Source: Micromonospora violae (GTDB lineage: Bacteria > Actinomycetota > Actinomycetes > Mycobacteriales > Micromonosporaceae). Taken from it: a stretch of DNA of 64,000 bases. The notes below the pieces were generated by a model. It saw only the letters and a program-made list of their open reading frames with translations, was not told the origin of the DNA and did not search any database. The translations under genes were made by a program, and so were the position numbers. Positions 17,201 to 24,758 of the stretch are shown here, piece by piece (the stretch's first letter is position 1; every line of letters starts with the position of its first letter). The stretch spans positions 5,208,001-5,272,000 of the forward strand of contig NZ_SHKK01000001.1 of NCBI RefSeq assembly GCF_004217135.1, in the 5' to 3' direction.

Positions 17201-19813
17201 GTAGGTGTACTGCCAGGTCGTCGCGGTGCTCGGGTCACCGGGGACCGCCGGGTCGGTGGAGACGGTCGCCGGGTGGGCGTACGCCGATCCGGCCGGGGTG
17301 GACCAGGTGACGTACAGGGACCGGCCGGAGGCGGAGGTGACCTTCGTGGCGTTCGCGTTGCCGTCGTACGTGAACGTCATCGCCCGACCGTTGGCGTCGG
17401 TGATGCTCGTGATCTTGAAGACATCGCTGCCGGCGGGCTGCGCGAACACGTAGAGGGAGGCGTCCTTGTCGGTCAGCGTGTAGCCGGTGACCGCGCCACT
17501 GACGTCCTTGTTCTCCTTCAGGACGGAGAATCGACCAGCGGCCGGGGTGAACGTACCGTCGGCGTTGCGGCCGAGCGCCACGTCCTGGCCGGTCGGGTAC
17601 GTGATCAGCACCGACTGCACCTGACCCGCCACGTCGCGTACCTGGGTGGCCCGGGTGTCGAGCATGCTGGACCAGCCGGTGCCGAAGGCGTTACTGCGCC
17701 GGGCATCCAGGCTGTTGTAGCTACGGGTGATCGCCAGCGACGGGCCGACCGTGGCGACGCTGGCGTCGGTGGCCGAGGTGGTGTAGTTGCCGATGCCGGG
17801 GTCGTAGCCCTTGCCGGAGTTCTGCGTCAGGCTCCCGCTGAGCAACGGCTGCGGCACGGACGTGGTGAACGCGTACGCCGGGTAGACCGCGCTGGAGCCG
17901 GCCTTGTCGTTGACCTGGACGGTGTAGAGGTACCTCTTGTTCCAGGTCAGCTTGCCGGCCGGGACGGTCCAACTCGCCGTCGCGACCCAGCCCGAGTTGG
18001 CCACCAACGCGCCGGTGCCGGCGTCGGCCACCACGTAGTTGTAGGTGAATCCCTTGTTCGGCCACTTGTCCGGGTCGACCGCCCGGGAGTGCAGCTCCGG
18101 GGTGAGGGTCTGCACGACCGCGTTGTTCGTCGGATAGCGGACGTTGACCTGCGGCGCGACGTTGTTGGTGTACGTCAGCTCCAGGTACGGCTTGTAGCTG
18201 CCGTCCGAGTAGTTGGCGGCGGTGAACCGCTTCCAGGCCGTCGAGTCCGTCTCCGAGGCGGTCAGCGCGAGGCCCTCGTTCATGCCACCGGTCGACCAGT
18301 CGTTGAACGTGTCGACGGCGAGGGGCACGGTGACCCACTTGCCGGTGCTCCGGTTGGGTGGGTTGTTGGTGCAGGCCGGGTAGTTGTCGCTGATGGTCAG
18401 CGAGCCGATCGAGGAGGAGATGCTCGGCCCGGGGTGCGCGGCGGACGTCAGGCCGGCGACCGTCCACGCCTGCGTCACCCGGTGCACGTTGAACGCCTTG
18501 TGGGACGTGCAGTCGAACGACCAGGTGTGGTAGAGGCGCAGCTTGGCCGCGCTGAACCGCTTGCCGGCGAGGCCGTCGCTGGTGAACTCGTCGAAGTGGA
18601 TGAACGAGCGCGCTTTGACGCCACCGCCGTCGTAGGTGCCGACGGGCAGGTTGTCGCCGTTGTGGTTGGTGGTCTCGCTGTCGCTGTCGACGTAGACGTC
18701 GCCGGTGGTGCCGGTGGTCGTGGTCGGGTCCACCCGCACCGGGTACTGGCGGGCCGGGTCCCGCAGCCACGCCGGATCCGCCACGACCTTCAGCGCGGGC
18801 GCGCCGTCGACCGTGACGATCTCGAACGTGACGGCGTCCGACTCGGCCGGGGCGCCGGAGCGGGGGTCGACCTTCGAGTCCTGCATCGAGCCGTGCGGGA
18901 ACCAGGCCACGGCCTTGCCGTCGGCGTTGAGCAGCTCCACCGAGCCCGCGCTGGTGAGACGCGGGGTCAGGCCGGTGAGCCGCAGCGGGAACACCCAGGT
19001 CGACGCCGCCTCCGGCGAGCGCAGCACCAGGGTTTCCTTGATGCCGGCGTCGAAGGTGGTCAGCTCCAGGTCGGTGTGCGGCAGGACGTCCCGGTAGCGA
19101 GCGGTCGGCCCGGTCACCTCGGGCGCGGCGACGGTGCCGCCCTCGAGCCGGTAGCCGACGCTCTCGCCGCCGGGCAGGGTGAGCTGGGCGAGGTCACCGG
19201 CGGCGGCCGAGTTGGTGGCGCGCGCGGTCGCACCCGCAGGTCCGTCGGCCACCGACACGCCGAGCCGGTTCGCCGTGACGTGCAGACGGCCGTCGCGGCG
19301 GGTCAGGTTCGAGTTGATCTTCTGCCAGCTGCCGTCGGCTGCACGGTAGTTGACCGGGCGGTTGTAGGTGCGTTTGGTGAAGGAACCGTCGGCGTTCGCG
19401 AAGACGTCCGAGCGCGCACTCGACTTGCGGGAGTCCCGGGTGCTGGTCCGGGCGTCGAAGCCCGGCTCGGCCACAGCCGTGACCTCGGGGGTGGTGGCCA
19501 ACTGGTGCGGCTGGTACGCCTCCAGGGTGCCGGGCGCGGGCTGGGGTGCGCGGCCGGTGCCCGTGCCGGCGTCGGTCGCCGAAGCCGGCACGTGCGGGTC
19601 GACCGTGACCGGCTTCCCCCTCTGCTGCACGGGAAGGCCCACGAACGCCGCGGTCGCCGACCACGCGGGGCGCTGCGCCAGCCAACTGAGCCACGTCAGT
19701 GGAAACTCGCCGCCCGGGCGCACCACGTCGGCCGGTATGGCGACCGTCAGCCCGAAGACAACGGCCACCACAAATGCCGCGCGGCGCGCGCCAGTGGTAA
19801 CGGATCGGCGCAT
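8243..19813 (-). CDS. Giant secreted RHS/YD-repeat polymorphic toxin with HINT domain and HNH-type nuclease tip
   Basis: A 3856-residue protein with a strong ribosome site (GGGGAGGGG) before ATG 19813. Approximate order: signal peptide 1-30; DNRLRE-like domain about 360-530; LamG-type domain about 910-1130; second LamG 1205-1410; FG-GAP/VCBS repeats 1540-1810 (GDFDGDGKADVIYR); YD repeats 1830-2190; third LamG 2205-2420; YD repeats 2430-3230; RHS core end NRYQYGDANPMTVTDPTGHW near 3240; a YASSA/KKKYNQAKK basic repeat region 3270-3410; hydrophobic and Gly-rich segments; HINT/pretoxin 3593-3738 ending HTYYVIAGDEPVLVHN; and a toxin tip 3739-3856. The tip has CHTC (3782-3785), DHQP (3800-3803) and CLPC (3820-3823), a zinc-bound HNH-type arrangement. 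By analogy to WapA/RHS, the shell is exported, the tip is cut off and enters competitor cells to cleave nucleic acid. Confidence 0.9.
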   Translation of the reverse strand: MRRSVTTGARRAAFVVAVVFGLTVAIPADVVRPGGEFPLTWLSWLAQRPAWSATAAFVGLPVQQRGKPVTVDPHVPASATDAGTGTGRAPQPAPGTLEAYQPHQLATTPEVTAVAEPGFDARTSTRDSRKSSARSDVFANADGSFTKRTYNRPVNYRAADGSWQKINSNLTRRDGRLHVTANRLGVSVADGPAGATARATNSAAAGDLAQLTLPGGESVGYRLEGGTVAAPEVTGPTARYRDVLPHTDLELTTFDAGIKETLVLRSPEAASTWVFPLRLTGLTPRLTSAGSVELLNADGKAVAWFPHGSMQDSKVDPRSGAPAESDAVTFEIVTVDGAPALKVVADPAWLRDPARQYPVRVDPTTTTGTTGDVYVDSDSETTNHNGDNLPVGTYDGGGVKARSFIHFDEFTSDGLAGKRFSAAKLRLYHTWSFDCTSHKAFNVHRVTQAWTVAGLTSAAHPGPSISSSIGSLTISDNYPACTNNPPNRSTGKWVTVPLAVDTFNDWSTGGMNEGLALTASETDSTAWKRFTAANYSDGSYKPYLELTYTNNVAPQVNVRYPTNNAVVQTLTPELHSRAVDPDKWPNKGFTYNYVVADAGTGALVANSGWVATASWTVPAGKLTWNKRYLYTVQVNDKAGSSAVYPAYAFTTSVPQPLLSGSLTQNSGKGYDPGIGNYTTSATDASVATVGPSLAITRSYNSLDARRSNAFGTGWSSMLDTRATQVRDVAGQVQSVLITYPTGQDVALGRNADGTFTPAAGRFSVLKENKDVSGAVTGYTLTDKDASLYVFAQPAGSDVFKITSITDANGRAMTFTYDGNANATKVTSASGRSLYVTWSTPAGSAYAHPATVSTDPAVPGDPSTATTWQYTYGTSDQLAKVCPPTSSTACTTYQHDTTSQYANATLNAGPYSYWRLTEASGATTAASSVLGNAGVDNASFTNVALGQPAALPGSTATTAGFNGTSSFVQLPGNLVSDGQYQSISMWFKTTTPNGVLFSYQADPITNGTTAGNYTPSIYIGTDGKLRGSFWNGSPSPINTNVTVTDGAWHHVVLTGAGDTQKLYLDGVDRGSLAGTVAQIPGGSANVLVGAGFVGGGWPNHVNSGVTPARATYFTGSIGEVSFFNQALTGTTVSALNSAGRTAHPVLTTVTRPSGGVTAQVGYDKTTGRVSTVTDENGGVWTMGTPTVSGSSDVYAASVLGGKPADYWRLGDVEATDAANEVQGGTATYSSATLGVAGPFTDSRAASFNGTTSYLQLPSEDAPATGPNSVEMWFKMPAGNTAGGVLYGYQVSPLADPTVIGNWTPALYVGTDGKLRGGFWTGSATRVITSAGAVNDNKWHHVVLSAATTTQSLYLDGVAVGKLDNALVAADGPNVYVGAGKWAGAWPMHGTRDVGYFTGSIAEVAFYRSQLSADQVTAHFQASKQTAPVAVTMVNGAASAIPMPVSTVAVTGPSGEKISYSYDLVNGSRMVAQTDGLGNTTKFGYDVGGYGNLTYDPRGVWTQELQDARGNTKQVITCQDQAANKCSSVYYTYYANSADPLNWGTAALPMMFEDFNGDGAPDVVYREADNTIQMVQGNGTGGWLTSLPVQIGTSMASANLAVAAKDFTGDGNPDLIWRSASDSNLYVLPGNGKGGWVSSTSTKIGPSVGAADLMTFSKDFSGDGKPDVIFRSSVDKNLYLLKGNGSGGWLSTTATLIGPNVSAANLLVSPGDFDGDGKADVIYRSGADNNLYLLKGNGSGGWLSTTATRIGTGWGSAKALLSAGDFDGDKKPDIVYLKSTDNEMYLVSGNGTGGWATGSSIKIGGTPDPRNDVILTMRDGRSSSATDNRYLTSYGYDGKGNQTAITDPLGRVTRTTFTDGTTVAAKDGGFAPAGLPATVTTAGGQTQTITYYASGDVAEMVEPSGKVTRYTYDGLGRLLTETEVTSSYPAGLTTSHTYDRLSREITETEPGVTNRVTGAVHTARTSTTYDDDGNITEVTVSDLTGGDASRTERHAYNSYGQESSTTNGVNQTTSFEYDRYGRVVKETEADGGVTTSTYDVEGNLLTSTVKNFTGDPNNPSTPRDLVTTSRAYDPAGRLASETDAMGWTTSWTYTDNGLEAKISRTDGTRTFVVEENVYDAAGNVISEITNNGHTVTATEYDAAGRTTASVVDPNGLKRRTALTYDADDNVISTVSSGPDGTVTSVSDALYDSAGRAIAETEYPSAALTPVGRWKLDETSGTKAADSTGNSPATAIGNVAWSTDRGGSAVLDGTGAYLKTGPVVDTKRAYTVSAWAKLASKNPALGNTEQLVFNSPGAIGASALKVFYAPGDDRWYAGVAVRKADGTSHFVQGGGAAGSASPVGVWTHLALTVDPASKTMKLYANGAVQATATTTETFNNSATAFTVGGADGWGWFPGAVSDVQVYQKALTDAEVSQVRAGTAPAADAYVIRTSQVLDSDDLPTSVTDPNGNTTNYGYDEEGRAVKTTAPAAMTEQPGQVPALANAVSLVGFNTFDEPTDTRDANGNWSVVEYDAVGRTVSEKAPAYTPPGSATPIVPETRHSYDASGQLEAVTDPLGKVTRYEYDQLGRVSKEIAPNDGATTYTYDDAGNVLSSTDPTGAVSAATYDYLGRTVTSTEVVRQEGKSHTTTYTYNAQGWPSQVTTAAGVNSSTTYNVLGDPLTVTDGANNVSRYEYDSEGRTTKTIRPDGSYASVTYDRADRPTRTAEYSPTGTLLSEQSARYDRAGNILASTDARRTTVTYEYDATGVVTKETQPISASDSIVTTFGYDLEGNRTRFTDGRGNAFHTRYNSWGLPEAMIEPATAAHPDPADRTFIVAYDKSGRPAKQTMPGGVEVINEYDELGQLVRQSGTGAEVATEERTFGYDIAGRMTSLSGSGGTNTIAYDDRGLPRSVTGPSGNSTFGYDPDGRLASRQDAAGTTSYTYDGAGRLSALANSSAGVQMAYTYNTLSQVSKITYGSNGNTRNFTFDPLRRLTGDELKSSAGASLAKITYGWDENSNITSKSTTGFAGSAANTYTYDLADRLTSWNDGVNTTVYAYDKSGNRVQNGSKLFTYDQRNRLLTADGASYTYTARGTLANAGGNTTHTDAFGQVVSQQSAGGTQTYTYDGLGRAIRPGHSYTGLGNDLAADSSASYVRGPSGEVVGATGGGNQRMVWTDLHTDVVGQFTPTGTALAGSVTYDPLGKALTTSGLLGQLGYQSEWTDALTSRVNMHARWYNTDTGQFDTRDTASNSPLPDSINANRYQYGDANPMTVTDPTGHWGLGSLKKSFSRAVSSVTSSVRSYASSAYSYASSAYSYASSAYSAAKSTVKKTASRAKAAVKKKYHQAKKKYNQVKKQVKKKYNQAKRAVKKKYNQAKKYVAKKAAAVKKRAKQAAAKLKQAGKKVAAKAQRVVKKASTAVRDAANATTKWVKEHKDVLLEVAAIGGAILAGIACTAVTAGVGAIACMAGAGALISLAKDAAQGDIHSIGDALGSLGTGAITGLIGGAGGAIAARVGAAVAKKVGTGLVGRLATEAAENGIEDAVGQLATSGTYNPRAAVENMVPGLGGLSRKGGGGARSGGASSGGSGGGGGFNPLGLAVGGGGGGCSNSPKPGRHSFDPKTQVLMADGSSRPIEDVNVGDKVMATDPVAGKSEPKQVTQLHRNTDKDLTDLTVRDQGGKVTKVETTWHHPFWNASKRKWDDAKDLKPGTRLLVKGKGAVTVVAVLNKLGVEEMRDLTVADIHTYYVIAGDEPVLVHNVGGRSNPEEVCTIGPFAQESIPAKDKSQKFDAETRQKINELGQKFGCHTCGSTDPFSKKGNFVPDHQPISSWVPDGTPQRLFPQCLPCSRKQAGWAKQLAPIMKPLYSLQFEVDYASRHQR

Positions 19814-19922
19814 GGCCGGTCCCCTCCCCCGTGAAGTGAAATTACCAACGCGGAGTGTGAGGGTTCATCGATCTACGGCACAAGATGCCCGAACGGCCAA
19901 ACCTGAGAGGAACCTTGGAGCG

Positions 19923-20540
19923 TCAGTCCTTGACGGAGGCGAGCGCAGCGACCACGTCGCGTGCCCTACGCTGCACCGATTCCGGGTCGGTGGCCTCCTC
20001 GACGACCACATTGGGGCCCGGGGTCGCGACACCGAACGCGACGAACTTCGCAGCGGGGAATCGCGCCGCGGTGGGACCCACCGCCCGTACCGGCGCCTCG
20101 CCGACGGCGAGGATCACCCCACATCGGCTCTGCACCAGGCTGGCGAGGAACGTTTCCGCGTTCTCGCCGGTCTGGGGGCCGTCCACCTCAAGGAACTGCA
20201 CCTTGACCTGCGTCGCGAGTGAGGCGTCCTGCATTCCCGTCCACACCGGACGGGCCTCGGGAGCCGCCACGCCCGCCGCGCCGGTGAGCAGGCACGCCGT
20301 CTCGGCCCGGTACTCCCGCTGGCGCGGCTCCGGTTCGGCCTCGGGCCACAGCGCCCAGCCGACGACCACCAGCACGATCAGACCGACGGCCGCGAGCGGC
20401 CACCACCTGGGCTGAGCACGCAGCCACCGGACGACCGCCGTGTCGCGCCGCGGCCGTTGCGCGTCGCGGGCGCGTCGGCCCACCCCACCACCAAGCACCG
20501 GCGCACCATACTCGGCCGTGCGCACCGGTGGGTGCCGCAC
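19923..20540 (-). CDS. Membrane-anchored BMP-like (basic membrane protein) domain protein
   Basis: A 205-residue protein. A basic N-terminus precedes one transmembrane helix (WWPLAAVGLIVLVVVGWALW, residues about 46-65). The rest lies outside the cell and resembles the first lobe of BMP/TmpC substrate-binding proteins: ACLLTGAAGV...VWTGMQDAS, then CGVILAVGEAPVRAV and FPAAKFVAFG. It is only about half the length of a full binding protein, so it may sense rather than capture a ligand. It lies 18 bases downstream of the two-RCK channel-like gene on the same strand and is probably cotranscribed with it. Confidence 0.6.
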   Translation of the reverse strand: MRHPPVRTAEYGAPVLGGGVGRRARDAQRPRRDTAVVRWLRAQPRWWPLAAVGLIVLVVVGWALWPEAEPEPRQREYRAETACLLTGAAGVAAPEARPVWTGMQDASLATQVKVQFLEVDGPQTGENAETFLASLVQSRCGVILAVGEAPVRAVGPTAARFPAAKFVAFGVATPGPNVVVEEATDPESVQRRARDVVAALASVKD

Positions 20541-20558
20541 CGGCCATACCGGGTGCTG

Positions 20559-22529
20559 TCAGCCCGCCTCGCCCGTCCTGTCCTGCCGGCGGGTCAGCTC
20601 GATGTCGTGAACCGGGCCGCCGTTGCTCGTCGAGGGCGCCTCCCCGCTCGGAGGAGCGGGATGTGCCGCGCCGGCCCCCGAGCCCGTCTGGCCCGGCACC
20701 GAGGGGGACGCCGCCGCTGGGGTGTGCAGCCCGCCGTGGACCGTTCCGGCCGGCCGGGGAACCGGGTTCGGCCGGGCCGGCGGGGCGCACTGCCCCGTCA
20801 GCCAGTCCAACCCGCGCCGCCGGGCGACCACGGTCAACCGGTCACCGGCGAAGATCACTTGCCGATGATCGAGTTCCTTCCACCAGATCGTCTTGGCGCC
20901 ACCCGCCGGGGTGCGGGCGATCAACCGGACCTGCCCGTCCCGGTTGACCATGTGCAGCGGGCGGCCGTCCAACTCCGAGCCGGGGGCGACCGGCACCTCG
21001 GCCACCGGCAGCGCGTGCCGGTCGACCGGAATGGTGCTGATCACGGCGCGTTCGGTGAGCGCCCCGATGAAGGCCGGGGCGGCCAGGTAGGACACCGACC
21101 GGGACACCCCGAGCGCGAAGGTCTCCTCGACCCGTTCGGCGAAGTCACCGTCGAAGAGCCGAAGCACCACGCGCAGGTCGGCACGGAGGTCGCGGGCGGC
21201 CAGCGCCGCCTCCAGGTTGGCCACGTCGTCGGTGGACGCCACCACCAGCGCCTGGCAGTCGGCCACCGAGGCGGCGACCAGCGTCTCCGGCAGGGCGGCG
21301 TCGCCGACGATCAGCGGCACCTCCAGTTGCCGGGCCAGGGCTGCGCCGCGCGGCTCCGGCGCCTTGTCGATCGCCACCACCTCGACGTCGTACTCGCGCA
21401 GTTGGGCCATCACCCGCGTGCCGACGTTGCCCAGGCCGATCACCACCACGTGCCCGACCCGCGCGGGTTGCATCCGGCCGGTGTGCAGGGCCAGCCGGGC
21501 GTTGACGATGCCGTCGACCACGACGGCGGTGATCAGCGGGATCAGCGTCAGCCCGGCCAGGTTGAGCACCACCTGCATGATCTGCGCGTCCGGTGGCTTG
21601 GTGGTGTCCGGGTCGGCTCCGCTGAGTGTGGTGACCAGCGTCAGGTACAGCGCCTCCAGCGGTGAGACGTCCTCGGCACGGGAGATCAGCGCCCCCAGCA
21701 CGGCGATCAGCGCGAGCACCACCATCACCGCGATGCCGATCTTGCGGGTGGCGAAACCGCGGACCGCTCCCAGCACCACCGCGACCGGGCGACGCCGCCG
21801 ACGGGCGCGGACCAGCCGACGGGCGGCCACCTCGGTGCCCGGTGGCTGGCCGGTCGCCTCGGCGAGCACCAGGTCGGCGCCGGCCTGCTCGGCCGGCAGC
21901 AGCTTCACCCCCTGCGCCTCGCTGAAATGCGCCAACGCGCAGACCACGTCCTGCGGTCGGACGTCGGCCCGCCGGGCCACCCGCAGTGTCTTGTCCCGAT
22001 GTTGGAAGGAACTGGGGTCGACCTCGTTGAGAGCGGCGGCCACGAAGGCCGGCGCGGCCATCTCGGCGTCGGAGAGCACCTCGACCGGGGCTTTGAGCAG
22101 TTTCCGTACGCCGTCGGCGAGGGTGCCGTTGAACATTCGCAGCACCTGGCGGACCTGCTGGTCGACAGCCTGGGCGCAGAGCGCGGCGTGCAGGTTGCCC
22201 ACGTCGTCCTGGTGCAGCAGGGCCAGCCCGGTCGCGCCGGCCAGGCCGGCGGCCTCGAAGGTGGCCACGTCCAGCCGGTCCGAGCGGACCACCCGGACCC
22301 CTCGCAGCCCGGCCACGTCCGGGCCGTTGCTGCGGTAACGCTCCGGCACCACAACTGTCACCCGGGCTCCGCCCGCCGGCAGTTCGGATTCGAGCATCGC
22401 CCGGGCCACGTAGTAGGCGAGCGCGTCCTTACCGCAGACCACGTAGTGCGGGCGCGGATCACCGACGGACCGTAGCCGCCAGTTCCACTCGACCGCCCGT
22501 CGCGCCCGGTCCCGCCACGGCTCCGCCAT
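20559..22529 (-). CDS. Potassium channel-like protein with two RCK (TrkA-N) domains
   Basis: A 656-residue protein. An N-terminal RCK/TrkA-N Rossmann domain (HYVVCGKDALAYYVARAM) precedes a membrane part: one helix (IGIAVMVVLALIAVLGALIS), a pore-like loop (LYLTLVTTLSGADPD), and a second helix. A second RCK domain follows (VVVIGLGNVGTRVMAQL), then a RCK-C-like region and a proline-rich, low-complexity tail of about 80 residues. The layout matches the CASTOR/POLLUX-like channel family. The pore-loop residues SGAD replace the TVGYG potassium filter, so ion specificity is doubtful. Export or leak of a cation, gated by nucleotide or ligand binding to the RCK domains, is the inferred role. Confidence 0.78.
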   Translation of the reverse strand: MAEPWRDRARRAVEWNWRLRSVGDPRPHYVVCGKDALAYYVARAMLESELPAGGARVTVVVPERYRSNGPDVAGLRGVRVVRSDRLDVATFEAAGLAGATGLALLHQDDVGNLHAALCAQAVDQQVRQVLRMFNGTLADGVRKLLKAPVEVLSDAEMAAPAFVAAALNEVDPSSFQHRDKTLRVARRADVRPQDVVCALAHFSEAQGVKLLPAEQAGADLVLAEATGQPPGTEVAARRLVRARRRRRPVAVVLGAVRGFATRKIGIAVMVVLALIAVLGALISRAEDVSPLEALYLTLVTTLSGADPDTTKPPDAQIMQVVLNLAGLTLIPLITAVVVDGIVNARLALHTGRMQPARVGHVVVIGLGNVGTRVMAQLREYDVEVVAIDKAPEPRGAALARQLEVPLIVGDAALPETLVAASVADCQALVVASTDDVANLEAALAARDLRADLRVVLRLFDGDFAERVEETFALGVSRSVSYLAAPAFIGALTERAVISTIPVDRHALPVAEVPVAPGSELDGRPLHMVNRDGQVRLIARTPAGGAKTIWWKELDHRQVIFAGDRLTVVARRRGLDWLTGQCAPPARPNPVPRPAGTVHGGLHTPAAASPSVPGQTGSGAGAAHPAPPSGEAPSTSNGGPVHDIELTRRQDRTGEAG

Positions 22530-22624
22530 GCCCGGATCGTAATCAGCACGACCTTGTTGGGCGACCCCGTCCGGATCATCCCGAGACCAGGTATGTCCGC
22601 CTCGACGGCGGGTAGAGCAGCGAC

Positions 22625-23113
22625 ATGCAGACCTTCCTCCCGTACCCGGACTTCCTGGCCAGCGCCCGGACGCTGGACCAGAGGCGGCTGGGCAAACAGC
22701 GGGTGGAGACCATCCAGGTGCTGCGGGGGCTCACCCGACCCGGGTACGGCTGGCGCAACCACCCGGCGGTGAAGATGTGGGCCGGGTACGAGGAGGCGCT
22801 GGTCCGCTACGGGTTGGACATGTGTGCGGTCTGGACCGAACCGGGGCGGGCCGACACCTGCGCCAGCACGATGACGGTCGACCTCGCCGCCGCCTGCGGG
22901 GCGGGCGTCGTCCGGACCCAGGCCGAGCTGGCCCGAGCCGGTGAGCTGCCACCCTGGCTGGGCCGTGACGACCTGCACCTGAGTCACCGCTCGTCGTTGC
23001 TGCGCAAGGATCCGGCTCACTACGGCCCACTGTTCGGCGACGACGTGCCGGCGGACCTGGAGTACGTCTGGCCCGCCTCCGACCGCCCCCGCCGTTGCCT
23101 GCCAGCCGAGTGA
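22625..23113 (+). CDS. MSMEG_6728-family protein (pyrimidine-dimer DNA glycosylase-like)
   Basis: A 162-residue protein beginning MQTFLPYPDFLASARTLD and continuing RRLGKQRVETIQVLRGL, WRNHPAVKMWAGYEEAL and HRSSLLRKDPAHYGPLF. These blocks define the actinobacterial MSMEG_6728 family, annotated from distant similarity to T4 endonuclease V-like pyrimidine-dimer glycosylases. The gene is transcribed divergently from the channel-like gene. The family call is firm, the DNA-repair activity is only inferred. Confidence 0.8.
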   Translation: MQTFLPYPDFLASARTLDQRRLGKQRVETIQVLRGLTRPGYGWRNHPAVKMWAGYEEALVRYGLDMCAVWTEPGRADTCASTMTVDLAAACGAGVVRTQAELARAGELPPWLGRDDLHLSHRSSLLRKDPAHYGPLFGDDVPADLEYVWPASDRPRRCLPAE

Positions 23114-23137
23114 GCCACTTTGCGGGAGACTGACCCA

Positions 23138-24691
23138 ATGGCGCTGTCGCAAGTGGTGGGTCGGCTGATCGGCGTACGGCGGCACCAGGTGGACCCGGGC
23201 GGTGGTGGCGCCGACCGGGTGCCGCGACCGGTCACGGCGCTGGTGGTGGGTGGCGGCATCGCCGGCATGTCGGCGGCGGTGGTGCTGGCCGAGCGGGGGG
23301 TGGCGGTCACCGTGCTGGAGGCGGCACCGACGCTCGGCGGTCGACTGGGCGCCTGGCCGGAGGCACTCGTCGACGGCAGCCAGCAGAACGAGCACGGCTT
23401 CCACGCGTTCTTCCGGCAGTACTACAACTGGCGGTCCATCCTCCGCCGGATCGACAGTGACCTGGGCTTCCTCAAGCCCATCCGGGGTTACCCGATTCTC
23501 AGCGAGCAGTGGCCGACCGAGGAGTTCGGCAGGTTGCCGCCCGCGCCGCCGGCGAACCTGCTCGCGCTGCTGTTGCGCAGCCCCAGCCTGCGCCTGGCCG
23601 ACCTTCGACTGATGGACCGGGACGCCGCGTTGCCGCTGCTCAGCTACGACCCGGTGCGCACCTACGCCGACCTGGACGACACCACCGCTGATGAGTTGCT
23701 GGCGTCGCTGCGACTGCCGGACCGGGCGCGGGCGATGCTGTTCGAGGTCTTCTCGCACTCGTTCTTCAACCACGAGGCGGAGATGTCGGCCGCCGAGATG
23801 GTCGCCCAGTTCCACTTCTATCTGCTCGGCAACCCGGAAGGGCTGGCCTTCGACTGTCCCGACGAGGACTACGCCACGGCGATCTGGGAGCCGCTGACCC
23901 GGCACGTGCAGCGGCACGGCGGCCGGGTCCGCACCAACTGCGCCGCGACCGGGGTGCACCGCGACGCCGCAGGCTGGCGGGTGACGACCACCGACGGCGG
24001 CAGCCACCCGGCCGGTCACGTCGTGCTCGCTGTCGACCCGCCGGCGCTCGCCGCGCTGGTCGCGGCCTCGCCGGACCTGGCCGAGCAGGCACCGGAGCTG
24101 GCGGCACGGATGCCGGCCTTTGGCACCCCCGGCCCGCCGTACGCGGTGGCGCGCTACTGGTGTGCCGGCGACGTGGCCGCCGACCGGGCGGTGTTCAGCG
24201 GGGTGTCCCGCCAGCCCACGCTGGACTCGGTGACGCTGTACCACCGGCTGGAGAACGAGCCTCGGCGCTGGGCACAGCGGACCGGCGGGTCGGTCGTCGA
24301 GCTGCACGCGTACGCCTGCGAGCCCGGTGTGCCGGCCGAGGAGTTGGCCGAGCGGATGCGCCGCGAGTTGGTCGCGCTCTGGCCGGAGGCCGGCGACCTG
24401 CGGGTCCGCGAGCTGCGGGCCCGGGTCCAGGCGCAGGCGCCGGCGTTCACGCCGGGCAGCCACGCCTGGCGACCGGGGGTACGCACCGACGCGGACGGCC
24501 TCTACCTGGCCGGCGACGGCATCGCCACGGACTTTCCGACCGCGTTGATGGAACGCTCGGCCGCGACCGGGATCATCGCCGCGAACCACATCCTGCGTGC
24601 CGAGGGTGGCGCGGCCGAGCCGGTGCACTCGATCCGTCCGCGCGGGCTGCTGGCCGGCCGGGCCAGGGCAAATCGACAAAACCTGACATAA
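23138..24691 (+). CDS. CrtU-like FAD-dependent carotenoid desaturase/cyclase family protein
   Basis: A 517-residue oxidoreductase with the FAD-binding GGGIAGMSAAVVLAERG motif near residue 30 and a C-terminal LYLAGDGIATDFPTALMERS segment typical of phytoene desaturase and isorenieratene synthase (CrtU) enzymes. The NEHGFHAFFRQYYNWR block is characteristic of the CrtU side of the family. ATG 23138 has a GGGAGA ribosome site; the upstream TTG at 23120 is less likely. It would act on carotenoid or a related polyene. No other carotenoid genes are in the window, so the real substrate is open. Confidence 0.72.
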   Translation: MALSQVVGRLIGVRRHQVDPGGGGADRVPRPVTALVVGGGIAGMSAAVVLAERGVAVTVLEAAPTLGGRLGAWPEALVDGSQQNEHGFHAFFRQYYNWRSILRRIDSDLGFLKPIRGYPILSEQWPTEEFGRLPPAPPANLLALLLRSPSLRLADLRLMDRDAALPLLSYDPVRTYADLDDTTADELLASLRLPDRARAMLFEVFSHSFFNHEAEMSAAEMVAQFHFYLLGNPEGLAFDCPDEDYATAIWEPLTRHVQRHGGRVRTNCAATGVHRDAAGWRVTTTDGGSHPAGHVVLAVDPPALAALVAASPDLAEQAPELAARMPAFGTPGPPYAVARYWCAGDVAADRAVFSGVSRQPTLDSVTLYHRLENEPRRWAQRTGGSVVELHAYACEPGVPAEELAERMRRELVALWPEAGDLRVRELRARVQAQAPAFTPGSHAWRPGVRTDADGLYLAGDGIATDFPTALMERSAATGIIAANHILRAEGGAAEPVHSIRPRGLLAGRARANRQNLT

Positions 24692-24758
24692 GCCACGGTA
24701 CGCTGCCGTACGCTCGAATGATCAACCGTCGATCGGCCGGGCGGGAGGGCAGCGGGAG

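Noticed and set aside
11291..19834. Very long plus-strand open frames opposite the RHS gene (1134 and 1423 codons)
   Set aside because: They are shadows of the GC-rich minus-strand gene, with no ribosome sites and no protein-like patterns.
22358..24679. A 773-codon minus-strand frame over the glycosylase-like and CrtU-like genes
   Set aside because: Composition is that of an antisense shadow; the plus-strand genes have clear families and starts.
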